A DNA stretch of 17,238 nucleotides from an uncultured Lachnospiraceae bacterium. GTDB taxonomy: Bacteria; Bacillota_A; Clostridia; Lachnospirales; Lachnospiraceae. The position numbers were made by a program, and so were the translations under genes. The notes under the pieces are model-generated. The model was not told the DNA's origin. It did no database searches and saw only the letters and a list, made by a program, of their open reading frames with translations. Positions 1 to 7,247 of this stretch are shown piece after piece. Position 1 is the first letter of the stretch; the number at the start of each line of letters is the position of its first letter. The stretch covers positions 1 to 17,238 of the forward strand of contig CAJTOU010000063.1 of assembly GCA_910577835.1 (NCBI GenBank). The letters are read 5' to 3'.

Positions 1-63
1 GTAAAAACTTTCAGTATCTCGATATGGGTATATATGTCCATATTTTGAGTAGCAGGAATGAAA

Positions 64-531
64 ATGTATGCAGAAAAACTGGTAAATTTATTAATTGAAA
101 AAAAGCTTAAAATTTCAACTGCCGAATCTTGTACCGGAGGGCTGGTTGCAGCGGAAATTATTCGTACAGCAGGTGCATCCGCAGTTTATTCAGAAGGGTT
201 TATTACCTATGCGGATGAGGCAAAAATAAAATATCTGGGGGTAAAGAAAAGTACTCTTGAAGCATATGGCGCAGTAAGCCGCCAGACTGTATATGAAATG
301 GCACAGGGATGTGCAGAGCAGACAAAAGCCGATGTGACTGTTGTAACATCAGGAGTGGCGGGACCGGCAGGAGGTACAGAGGAAACTCCGGTAGGTCTTG
401 TATGGTTTGCATGTTTTTATAAAGGGAAGGTTACCATAAAAAAAGAGTTGTTTTCGGGAAACCGGACAGAGATAAGAACAGCGGCGGCAGATTATGCTGT
501 AAAGCTGGTTTTGGATGTAATAAAAATTTAA
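64..531 (+). CDS. pncC: CinA C-terminal-domain protein, probable nicotinamide-nucleotide amidohydrolase (PncC type)
   Basis: Predicted to deamidate nicotinamide mononucleotide to nicotinate mononucleotide in the cytosolic pyridine-nucleotide salvage cycle. The protein is about 155 residues and consists only of the CinA C-terminal domain. Motifs seen are AESCTGG (residues 20-26), GASAVYSEGFITYA (37-50) and a later SGVAGPAGGTEETPVGLVWF stretch, all typical of the family. The N-terminal molybdopterin-binding-like domain of full-length CinA (about 400 residues) is absent, so this is the short form. ATG at 58 has no usable ribosome binding site, because AGGA at 54-57 abuts it. ATG at 64 lies 6 nt after the same AGGA and is preferred. 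It sits just upstream of recA, a common neighbour of cinA in Gram-positive bacteria. Family assignment is firm; the enzymatic activity is inferred from family knowledge. Confidence 0.88.
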   Translation: MYAEKLVNLLIEKKLKISTAESCTGGLVAAEIIRTAGASAVYSEGFITYADEAKIKYLGVKKSTLEAYGAVSRQTVYEMAQGCAEQTKADVTVVTSGVAGPAGGTEETPVGLVWFACFYKGKVTIKKELFSGNRTEIRTAAADYAVKLVLDVIKI

Positions 532-584
532 CAAAAACAATATTGACATAATATAAATTTAATGATATTGTAATTATAGATAAG

Positions 585-613
585 TTGACAAACTACTTTG
601 TATGTACTATGAT
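585..613 (+). promoter_or_regulatory. recA promoter (sigma-A type)
   Basis: TTGACA at 585-590 and TATGAT at 608-613 are separated by exactly 17 nt, a near-perfect housekeeping promoter. Transcription would start near 620, giving a leader of about 70 nt. A second, weaker candidate lies upstream: TTGACA at 543-548 and TATTGT at 566-571, also with a 17-nt spacer. Confidence 0.8.
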
Positions 614-623
614 ATATACAAAT

Positions 624-637
624 CGAACAGATATTCA
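624..637 (+). promoter_or_regulatory. LexA/DinR-type SOS box upstream of recA
   Basis: CGAACAGATATTCA resembles the Gram-positive LexA consensus CGAAC-N4-GTTCG. The left half is exact and the right half reads ATTCA. It begins about 10 bp after the -10 element, so a bound repressor would cover the start region. SOS control of recA is established in Bacillota; the operator call rests on the match and the position. Confidence 0.6.
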
Positions 638-691
638 CAAACTTATTTTCGATTATTAGAAAAGCTAAATTATTTTATGGAGGATTTATAA

Positions 692-1750
692 ATGGATAAG
701 AATGAAAAGTTAAAGGCATTAGAAGCAGCGCTGGCCAATATTGAAAAGGCTCATGGAAAAGGCTCTATTATGAAACTGGGAGATTCCAAGGCAAATATAA
801 ATATTGAAACTGTGCCGACAGGTTCTTTAAGTCTTGATATTGCACTGGGACTTGGAGGAATACCAAGAGGACGTGTGGTTGAAATCTATGGTCCTGAATC
901 AAGTGGTAAAACGACTGTGGCTCTGCATATGATTGCAGAGGTTCAAAAGCAGGGCGGAATCGCCGGCTTTATCGATGCCGAGCATGCGCTGGACCCTGTG
1001 TATGCAAAGAATATAGGTGTGGATATTGACAATCTGTATATTTCACAGCCGGATTTTGGTGAGCAGGCGCTTGAAATCACAGAAACTCTGGTGCGTTCCG
1101 GAGCTGTGGATATCGTTATTGTGGATTCTGTGGCAGCACTGGTTCCAAAGGCGGAAATAGACGGAGAGATGGGAGACAGCCATGTAGGATTACAGGCAAG
1201 ACTGATGTCTCAGGCACTTCGCAAGCTGACGGGAATTGTCAGCAAAACCAATTGTATTGTAGTCTTTATCAACCAGCTCAGAGAAAAAATCGGAATTATG
1301 TTTGGAAATCCGGAAACTACTACGGGCGGACGTGCATTAAAGTTCTATTCTTCCATTCGAATGGATATAAGAAAGATAGAAACCTTAAAGGCAGGCGGAG
1401 AAGTAATCGGAAGCAGAACAAGAGTAAAGGTGGTAAAGAATAAAATCGCGCCGCCATTTAAGGAAGCAGAGTTTGATATTATGTTTGGAGAAGGAATTTC
1501 TGTTATTGGAGATTTGCTTGACCTTGCAGTAGAATGTGGAATTATTAATAAGAGCGGTTCATGGTATTCTTACAACAGTGATAAGATTGGACAGGGACGG
1601 GAAAATGCAAAGCAGTACTTAAAGGCCAATCCGGAAATCTGTGAAATAGTGGAAGCGGCTGTCCGCGAAAAGTATTTCAGCGGTGAGGAGGAAGAACCAC
1701 AGGCAGAACAACCGGAAACAAAAGCTGCTGAAGAGGAAAATAACGAATAG
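692..1750 (+). CDS. recA: RecA recombinase
   Basis: ATP-dependent strand-exchange protein for homologous recombination and co-protease for LexA self-cleavage. At 352 residues it is of normal length. Visible landmarks are the Walker A motif GPESSGKT (67-74), the catalytic Glu in DAEHALDP (Glu97), a Walker B strand ending IVDSVAAL, loop L1 around EIDGEMGDSHVGLQARLMSQ, and loop L2 around GIMFGNPETTTGGRALKF. The C-terminus is a Glu-rich acidic tail (EEEEPQAEQPETKAAEEENN), as is usual for RecA regulation. The start is fixed by GGAGGA at 679-684, 7 nt before the ATG. A consensus promoter and a LexA-like box lie directly upstream. recX follows after 5 nt and is almost certainly co-transcribed. Confidence 0.98.
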   Translation: MDKNEKLKALEAALANIEKAHGKGSIMKLGDSKANINIETVPTGSLSLDIALGLGGIPRGRVVEIYGPESSGKTTVALHMIAEVQKQGGIAGFIDAEHALDPVYAKNIGVDIDNLYISQPDFGEQALEITETLVRSGAVDIVIVDSVAALVPKAEIDGEMGDSHVGLQARLMSQALRKLTGIVSKTNCIVVFINQLREKIGIMFGNPETTTGGRALKFYSSIRMDIRKIETLKAGGEVIGSRTRVKVVKNKIAPPFKEAEFDIMFGEGISVIGDLLDLAVECGIINKSGSWYSYNSDKIGQGRENAKQYLKANPEICEIVEAAVREKYFSGEEEEPQAEQPETKAAEEENNE

Positions 1751-1755
1751 ACATT

Positions 1756-2379
1756 ATGACAGTCACAGAGATAACTTCAATTGATAAAAAAAGGTCTAAA
1801 ATAGTTTTTGAGCAGAAAGAACCGATTGTGTTATACAATGGAGAAATCAGACGTTTTCAAATCGAAGCAGGCAAAGAGCTGTCTGATAAAGTGTTTTTTC
1901 AGATTCAGGAGGAAATTTTGAAAAAACGCGTGAAGGAAAGAGCGTTATATCTTTTGAAATCAATGGACCGGACAGAAGAAGAAATCAGAACAAAATTGAA
2001 AAAAGGGTATTACAGCACAGAATTAATTAGCTATGCCATTGATTTTCTGAAAGAATACAGTTATATTGACGACCGGAGATATGCAGAAAATTATATCCGC
2101 ACCTGTACAGGCAGAAAAAGCCGCAAAAATATTCAGCAGGGATTGTATCTAAAAGGAATTTCCAAAGAAATAACAGAGGAAGTCTTTGCGATGTTTTATG
2201 ATAAAACAGAAGATATGGGAGAAAAGGAAATGATTTACGCTCTGCTGAAAAAAAGAAGGTATCAGTTTGAAGACGCTGACAGAAAAGAACAAAACAGGGA
2301 GATGGGATTTCTGTTCAGAAAAGGATTTGAAATGGAAGAAATTTTATACTGTCTGAAAAATCCTCCGGAAGAAGAATAA
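1756..2379 (+). CDS. recX: Regulatory protein RecX
   Basis: RecX binds RecA filaments and modulates, usually inhibits, recombinase and co-protease activity. The protein is 207 residues, a normal Gram-positive length. The core carries the RecX signature: RALYLLKSMDRTEEEIRTKL (63-81), FLKEYSYIDDRRYAENYI (97-114) and QQGLYLKGISKEI (127-139), which form tandem three-helix repeats. The C-terminal part is Lys/Glu-rich. The ATG lies 5 nt past the recA stop. The nearest GAGGA is 18 nt upstream inside recA, so translation probably depends on coupling to recA, which would keep RecX below RecA levels. The recA-recX order is widely conserved. Confidence 0.93.
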   Translation: MTVTEITSIDKKRSKIVFEQKEPIVLYNGEIRRFQIEAGKELSDKVFFQIQEEILKKRVKERALYLLKSMDRTEEEIRTKLKKGYYSTELISYAIDFLKEYSYIDDRRYAENYIRTCTGRKSRKNIQQGLYLKGISKEITEEVFAMFYDKTEDMGEKEMIYALLKKRRYQFEDADRKEQNREMGFLFRKGFEMEEILYCLKNPPEEE

Positions 2380-2411
2380 AATACAAATTACAGGTCAGAA
2401 CATTGCACATG

Positions 2412-2451
2412 ACGTATCATAAGAAATAGAACTAGATTTTTTATGATACGT
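2412..2451 (+). terminator. Probable recA-recX terminator hairpin
   Basis: Arms ACGTATCATAA (2412-2422) and TTATGATACGT (2441-2451) form a perfect 11-bp stem. It can extend inward to about 16 bp with one G-U pair, leaving an 8-nt loop. The following tract, TACTTTTGTTA, is T-rich but interrupted, so efficiency may be moderate. It lies 32 bp past recX and before the leuB promoter, which fits the end of the recA unit. Confidence 0.6.
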
Positions 2452-2572
2452 TACTTTTGTTATATGATTAAAATTTATTATACATATCTGTATTTTTGTA
2501 TATTTTTTTTATTTTCTTATCTTTACATAAAGACTTAAAATAGTTCAGCTTTTTTACCTTAATATTTTTCTG

Positions 2573-2601
2573 TTGAAAAAAGCAGAATTATATTATATAA
2601 T
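2573..2601 (+). promoter_or_regulatory. leuB-ilvD-ilvB promoter
   Basis: TTGAAA at 2573-2578 and a perfect TATAAT at 2596-2601 have a 17-nt spacer. The predicted start is near 2608, leaving a leader of only about 32 nt before the leuB ATG at 2640. That is too short for a T-box or a leucine attenuator. The leuB ribosome binding site AGGAGG is at 2626-2631. The inverted repeat TTTTTC-N4-GAAAAA (2565-2580) covers the -35 element. Confidence 0.75.
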
Positions 2602-2639
2602 AGGAGGGCAGTTTATTAAAAAAGCAGGAGGAATCAAGC

Positions 2640-3737
2640 ATGAAGTATCAAATCGCATGTATTCCGGGTGATGGAATCGGACCGGAAATCATTGAAGAAG
2701 CAAAAAAAGTGTTAAATAAAATCGGAGAAAAATTCGGACACGAATTTATATATACAGAACTGCTGATGGGCGGCGTGTCAATAGATAAATATGGAGAGCC
2801 GCTTACAGAGGAAACTCTTGAGGCTGCAAGAAAAAGTGATGCTGTGCTTTTAGGAGCTGTCGGTGGACGGGTTGGAGTGGATAGCTGGTATAAGCTGCCT
2901 CCTCATTTAAGACCAGAAGCAGGACTTCTGTCTATTCGAAAGGGACTTGGACTGTTTGCTAATTTAAGGCCTGCATATTTATATCCTGAATTGAAAAATG
3001 CCTGTCCGCTAAGAGAATCCATAGCAGAGCAGGGATTTGACATGATTGTAGTAAGAGAGCTTACTGGTGGTCTTTATTTTGGTAAAAGAGAGACAAAGGA
3101 AATAGATGGAGTGATGACCGCAGTTGATACCTTAACCTATAATGAAAATGAAATCAGGCGTATTGTAAAAAAAGCGTTTGATATCGCTATGAAGAGAAGA
3201 AAAAAGGTTACAAGTGTAGATAAGGCAAATGTCCTTGATTCTTCCAGACTTTGGAGAAAGATAGCAGCAGAGACAGCAGCAGATTATCCGGAAGTGGAGC
3301 TTTCTCATATGCTTGTTGATAACTGTGCCATGCAGCTTGTAAAGGACCCTGCACAGTTTGATGTGATTTTGACAGAAAATATGTTTGGCGATATTCTTTC
3401 TGATGAGGCAAGTATGGTGACAGGTTCTATTGGAATGCTGGCTTCTGCAAGTCTGAGTGAAGGAAAACTTGGTCTTTACGAACCAAGTCATGGAGCAGCA
3501 CCTGATATTGCCGGACAGAATATAGCAAATCCTATTGCAACCGTTCTTTCTGCGGCCATGATGTTAAGATACTCTTTTGACCTTGACAAAGAAGCTGATG
3601 CAGTGGAACAGGCAGTAGCACAGGTATTAAAGGACGGTATCAGAACTGTTGATATTATGACACAGGACATGTCACAAGATATGATAACTCAGGTTACATG
3701 CTCTGAAATGGGTGATAGAATTTGTGATAGATTATAA
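2640..3737 (+). CDS. leuB: 3-isopropylmalate dehydrogenase
   Basis: NAD-dependent oxidative decarboxylation of 3-isopropylmalate to 2-ketoisocaproate, the third leucine-specific step; cytosolic. At 365 residues it is full length. Visible family elements are GDGIGPEI (10-17), substrate arginines Arg100, Arg110 and Arg139 (the last in VVRELTGGLYFG), Tyr146, Lys195 in VDKANV, the metal-binding aspartates Asp227 (VDNCAM), Asp251 and Asp255 (FGDILSDEA), and the NAD loop HGAAPDIAGQNIANP (284-298). All key residues are present. The RPEAGLLSIRKGLGLFANLRP region separates LeuB from isocitrate and tartrate dehydrogenases. It is first in a cluster with ilvD and ilvB, but leuA, leuC and leuD are not in the window. 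Confidence 0.96.
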   Translation: MKYQIACIPGDGIGPEIIEEAKKVLNKIGEKFGHEFIYTELLMGGVSIDKYGEPLTEETLEAARKSDAVLLGAVGGRVGVDSWYKLPPHLRPEAGLLSIRKGLGLFANLRPAYLYPELKNACPLRESIAEQGFDMIVVRELTGGLYFGKRETKEIDGVMTAVDTLTYNENEIRRIVKKAFDIAMKRRKKVTSVDKANVLDSSRLWRKIAAETAADYPEVELSHMLVDNCAMQLVKDPAQFDVILTENMFGDILSDEASMVTGSIGMLASASLSEGKLGLYEPSHGAAPDIAGQNIANPIATVLSAAMMLRYSFDLDKEADAVEQAVAQVLKDGIRTVDIMTQDMSQDMITQVTCSEMGDRICDRL

Positions 3738-3778
3738 ATATAGAAATAAAATAAATTTCTTGAAAGGAAGTAGAGATT

Positions 3779-5440
3779 ATGAGAAGTGATGCAGTAACAA
3801 AGGGAATGCAGCAGGCGCCGCATCGTTCCTTATTTAACGCATTGGGAATGACAGAGGAAGAGCTGAAAAAGCCATTAATTGGTATTGTCAGCTCTTATAA
3901 TGAAATCGTACCAGGACATATGAATATTGATAAAATTGCAGATGCCGTAAAGCTTGGTGTTGCAATGGCAGGAGGAACGCCTGTCATGTTTCCAGCGATT
4001 GCGGTCTGCGACGGGATTGCAATGGGACATACAGGGATGAAATATTCTCTGGTCACACGGGATTTGATTGCCGATTCTACCGAATGTATGGCATTGGCCC
4101 ACCAGTTTGATGCTCTTGTTATGATTCCAAACTGTGATAAAAATGTGCCGGGACTTTTAATGGCGGCTGCACGCTTGAATATTCCAACTGTATTTGTCAG
4201 CGGCGGACCTATGCTTGCAGGGCATGTAAAGGGCTGTAAGACTTCTCTTTCGAGTATGTTTGAGGCCGTAGGCTCCTATGCAGCAGGAAAAATGACAGAA
4301 GAGGATGTAAAAGACTTTGAAGAGCATGCATGTCCGACCTGTGGTTCCTGTTCGGGAATGTATACAGCAAATTCCATGAACTGTCTTACAGAAGCGCTTG
4401 GCATGGGACTGAAAGGAAACGGTACAATTCCGGCAGTCTATTCTGACAGAATCAAGCTGGCAAAACATGCCGGCATGCAAGTAATGGAAATGCTAAAAAA
4501 TAATATCCGGCCAAGGGATATTATGACAGAAAAGGCATTCCGCAATGCGCTTACGGTAGATATGGCACTTGGATGCAGTACAAACAGCATGCTTCATCTT
4601 CCGGCAATTGCACATGAAGCCGGTGTGGAAATTAATCTTGACATTGCAAATGAAATCAGTGCCAGAACACCGAATTTATGTCATCTTGCACCGGCAGGGC
4701 ATACTTATATCGAAGAGCTGAATGAGGCCGGCGGTGTCTATGCAGTTATGAATGAATTAAATAAAAAAGGTCTTTTAGAGACTGACTGCATGACCGTAAC
4801 CGGAAAAACTGTTGGAGAAAATATCAAAGGCTGTATGAATAAAAATCCTGAAGTAATCCGGCCTGTGGAAAATCCATACAGTGAAGTAGGCGGAATCGCC
4901 GTGCTGAGAGGAAATCTTGCACCGGATTCTGCTGTTGTAAAACGTTCTGCTGTTGCACCGGAGATGTTAAAGCACGAGGGGCCTGCCAGAGTGTTCGACT
5001 GCGAAGAGGATGCAATTGCCGCAATTAAGGGTGGAAAAATTGTTGATGGAGACGTTGTAGTCATTCGTTATGAAGGTCCAAAAGGCGGACCGGGCATGAG
5101 AGAAATGTTAAATCCTACCTCGGCGATTGCCGGAATGGGACTTGGCTCTACCGTAGCACTGATTACAGACGGCAGATTTTCAGGAGCGTCAAGAGGAGCA
5201 TCGATTGGGCATGTTTCACCGGAGGCTGCTGTGGGCGGACCGATTGCATTTGTGGAAGAAGGAGATATGATTAGTATTGATATTGATAATCATACTCTTA
5301 ATTTAAATGTTTCTGATGAAGTTCTTGCAAAGAGAAAAGAAAACTGGAAACCGCGGAAAAATGAAGTATCCGGCTATCTTGCAAGATATGCGTCACTTGT
5401 CACTTCAGCAGACAGAGGCGCGGTACTTAAGAGTTTATAG
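3779..5440 (+). CDS. ilvD: Dihydroxy-acid dehydratase
   Basis: Iron-sulfur enzyme that dehydrates 2,3-dihydroxyisovalerate and 2,3-dihydroxy-3-methylvalerate to the keto acids that give valine, leucine and isoleucine. At 553 residues it is full length. Motifs seen are VCDGIAMGHTGMKYSL (76-91), PNCDKNVPG (117-125, with likely cluster ligand Cys119 and Lys121), CPTCGSCSGMYTANSMNCL (185-203, with likely ligand Cys191), and near the C-terminus GGPGMREMLNP and DGRFSGASRGASIGHVSPEA. AVCDG carries an extra Cys77 where the E. coli enzyme has Asp. AAGGAAG at 3764-3770 lies 8 nt before the ATG. It follows leuB by 41 nt with no terminator, so the two probably share a transcript. Confidence 0.97.
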   Translation: MRSDAVTKGMQQAPHRSLFNALGMTEEELKKPLIGIVSSYNEIVPGHMNIDKIADAVKLGVAMAGGTPVMFPAIAVCDGIAMGHTGMKYSLVTRDLIADSTECMALAHQFDALVMIPNCDKNVPGLLMAAARLNIPTVFVSGGPMLAGHVKGCKTSLSSMFEAVGSYAAGKMTEEDVKDFEEHACPTCGSCSGMYTANSMNCLTEALGMGLKGNGTIPAVYSDRIKLAKHAGMQVMEMLKNNIRPRDIMTEKAFRNALTVDMALGCSTNSMLHLPAIAHEAGVEINLDIANEISARTPNLCHLAPAGHTYIEELNEAGGVYAVMNELNKKGLLETDCMTVTGKTVGENIKGCMNKNPEVIRPVENPYSEVGGIAVLRGNLAPDSAVVKRSAVAPEMLKHEGPARVFDCEEDAIAAIKGGKIVDGDVVVIRYEGPKGGPGMREMLNPTSAIAGMGLGSTVALITDGRFSGASRGASIGHVSPEAAVGGPIAFVEEGDMISIDIDNHTLNLNVSDEVLAKRKENWKPRKNEVSGYLARYASLVTSADRGAVLKSL

Positions 5441-5459
5441 AAAAGGAAGGGGAAAGGAT

Positions 5460-7151
5460 ATGTTATTATCTGGTTCAGAAATAATCATTGAATGCTTAAA
5501 GGAACAGGGCGTAGATACTGTATTCGGTTATCCGGGTGGTACAATTTTGAATGTATATGATGAATTATACAAACATTCGGAAGAAATCAGGCATGTTCTC
5601 ACATCACATGAGCAGGGAGCGGCACATGCTGCCGACGGATATGCAAGGGCGACAGGAAAGGTGGGCGTATGTATGGCGACCTCCGGTCCGGGAGCAACAA
5701 ACCTTGTTACAGGTATTGCCACAGCCTATATGGATTCCATTCCGTTGGTTGCAATTACTGCAAATGTAGGAAAAACACTGCTTGGAAAGGATTCTTTTCA
5801 GGAGATTGATATTGCAGGCATCACAATGCCGATTACCAAGCATAACTTTATTGTAAAGGATATTAAAGATGTTGCTTCAACGCTTAGAAGAGCATTTAAA
5901 ATAGCAAAAAGCGGAAGACCGGGACCAGTTCTTGTGGATTTTACAAAGGATGTAACCGACCCGAAAAATAAATATGAATATACACCAGAGCAGCCGCCAG
6001 AAATACTTCCAGTTATTGATACAATTAAGGAAAATGCCATTGATGAGGCTGTAAAATATATCTGTGAATCACAGAAACCGTTTATCTTTGTCGGAGGCGG
6101 TGCAATTGCATCGGAATGTGAAGAAGAACTTGTCCGTTTTGCAGAGCTTACTGGTGCGCCGGTATGTGATTCTCTTATGGGAAAAGGTGCTTATAACGGT
6201 ACAAAAGAGAATTATACCGGAATGCTTGGCATGCATGGTACAAAGACATCGAATTTCGGTGTATCAAAATGTGATTTATTAATTGTTATCGGTGCGAGAT
6301 TCAGCGACAGAGTAACAGGAAATACAAGTAAATTTGCCTCAAACGCAAAAATTGTGCAGATTGATATTGACGAGGCTGAAATAAATAAAAATATTAAAAC
6401 TGACGCAAGCATTATCGGAGATGCCAAAGAGATATTAAAGAGATTAAATAAAAAGCTTGAAAGCGCAAAAATTGAGGATAAATCCGAATGGATGAAGGAA
6501 ATTCTGGAAAGTATGAAAAAATATCCTCTGTCATACAGTCATGAAGGTCTGACAGCTCCATATATTATGGAACAGATTTATAATGTTACAAAGGGAGATG
6601 CTATTATTACAACAGAAGTTGGACAGCATCAGATGTGGGCAGCTCAGTTTTATAAATATAAAGAAGGCAGACAGCTTATCACTTCCGGAGGACTTGGAAC
6701 CATGGGCTACGGACTTGGCGCTTCTCTGGGAGCAAAGCTTGGAAGACCGGACAAAACAGTACTTAATATTGCAGGCGATGGATGTTTCCGGATGAATATG
6801 AATGAAATCGCAACTGCTGCTAGATACAATATTCCGATTATTCAGGTGGTGATTAATAATCATGTACTGGGCATGGTTCGTCAGTGGCAGACATTGTTCT
6901 ATGGACAGAGATATTCAAATACTACTTTAAGAGACGGCGTAGATTTTGTAAAGCTTGCCGAAAGTCTTGGTGCAAAGGGTATTCGGGTAACAAAGAAGGA
7001 AGAAGTAGCAGATGCATTAAAAGAAGCCATTTCATTAAATGCGCCGGTTGTAATTGACTGTCAGATTGACAGTGATGACAAGGTATTCCCGATGGTTGCA
7101 CCGGGAGCCGCTATTTCAGAAGCGTTTAGTGCGGAAGATTTAGAAAAATAA
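5460..7151 (+). CDS. ilvB: Acetolactate synthase, large (catalytic) subunit
   Basis: TPP-dependent condensation of pyruvate with pyruvate or 2-ketobutyrate, the first common step of valine/leucine/isoleucine synthesis. The start at 5460 gives 563 residues and has GGAAGGGG at 5445-5452, 7 nt upstream. The frame stays open upstream to 5307, but that part lies inside ilvD and lacks a binding site. Motifs: GYPGGTILNVYDEL (23-36), catalytic Glu51 in SHEQGAAHAADGYARATG, and the TPP/Mg motif from GDG (439-441) to NN (466-467), followed by HVLGMVRQWQ. These features favour a biosynthetic AHAS over a catabolic AlsS, although other TPP enzymes share the fold. No ilvN regulatory subunit or ilvC lies nearby. 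The gap to ilvD is 19 nt. Confidence 0.95.
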   Translation: MLLSGSEIIIECLKEQGVDTVFGYPGGTILNVYDELYKHSEEIRHVLTSHEQGAAHAADGYARATGKVGVCMATSGPGATNLVTGIATAYMDSIPLVAITANVGKTLLGKDSFQEIDIAGITMPITKHNFIVKDIKDVASTLRRAFKIAKSGRPGPVLVDFTKDVTDPKNKYEYTPEQPPEILPVIDTIKENAIDEAVKYICESQKPFIFVGGGAIASECEEELVRFAELTGAPVCDSLMGKGAYNGTKENYTGMLGMHGTKTSNFGVSKCDLLIVIGARFSDRVTGNTSKFASNAKIVQIDIDEAEINKNIKTDASIIGDAKEILKRLNKKLESAKIEDKSEWMKEILESMKKYPLSYSHEGLTAPYIMEQIYNVTKGDAIITTEVGQHQMWAAQFYKYKEGRQLITSGGLGTMGYGLGASLGAKLGRPDKTVLNIAGDGCFRMNMNEIATAARYNIPIIQVVINNHVLGMVRQWQTLFYGQRYSNTTLRDGVDFVKLAESLGAKGIRVTKKEEVADALKEAISLNAPVVIDCQIDSDDKVFPMVAPGAAISEAFSAEDLEK

Positions 7152-7154
7152 AGT

Positions 7155-7239
7155 AAGAAAATTTAAAATAAGGAAATTTTATACAAGGAAATATTATACA
7201 AGGAAATATTATACAAGGAAATTTTATGATACAAGGAGG
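7155..7239 (+). repeat. Tandem 15-bp repeat array with reiterated Shine-Dalgarno-like cores, upstream of serC
   Basis: Units in register are 7155-7169 (degenerate, 11 of 15 matching), 7170-7184 (AAGGAAATTTTATAC), 7185-7199 and 7200-7214 (both AAGGAAATATTATAC), and 7215-7232 (18 nt: AAGGAAATTTTATGATAC). A partial copy, AAGGAGG (7233-7239), serves as the serC ribosome binding site 8 nt before the ATG. Every unit thus begins with AAGGA or a close variant. The array fills nearly all of the ilvB-serC gap. Confidence 0.9.
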
Positions 7240-7246
7240 CTCTTGA
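7226..7246 (+). other. Possible six-codon leader peptide (MIQGGS) before serC
   Basis: ATG at 7226 lies 6 nt after an AAGGA core (7215-7219), an ideal distance. The frame reads Met-Ile-Gln-Gly-Gly-Ser and stops at TGA 7244-7246, one base before the serC ATG. It exists because the last array unit carries three extra bases, GAT. So short a frame can easily arise by chance. Translation, and any link between its Gly/Ser codons and serine supply, is speculation. Confidence 0.25.
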
Positions 7247-7247
7247 A

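Noticed and set aside
1..57. Tail of an upstream gene, and a quasi-palindrome at 22-43 followed by TTTT
   Set aside because: All three forward frames were read: one stops at 2-4, one at 46-48, and one runs into the next gene. None shows a recognisable C-terminus. The palindrome could be a weak terminator but has two mismatched (G-U) steps and too little context.
2380..2640. T-box or leader-peptide attenuator before leuB
   Set aside because: The mapped-looking promoter leaves about 32 nt of leader, and no T-box or AGGGTGG-type bulge sequence was found.
5307..5459. Upstream extension of the ilvB frame giving a 614-residue protein
   Set aside because: It lies within ilvD, encodes sequence unlike any AHAS N-terminus and lacks a ribosome binding site. 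The start at 5460 has GGAAGGGG 7 nt upstream.
7155..7239. CRISPR-like array before serC
   Set aside because: Units are 15 bp and directly adjacent, with no spacers and no cas genes.
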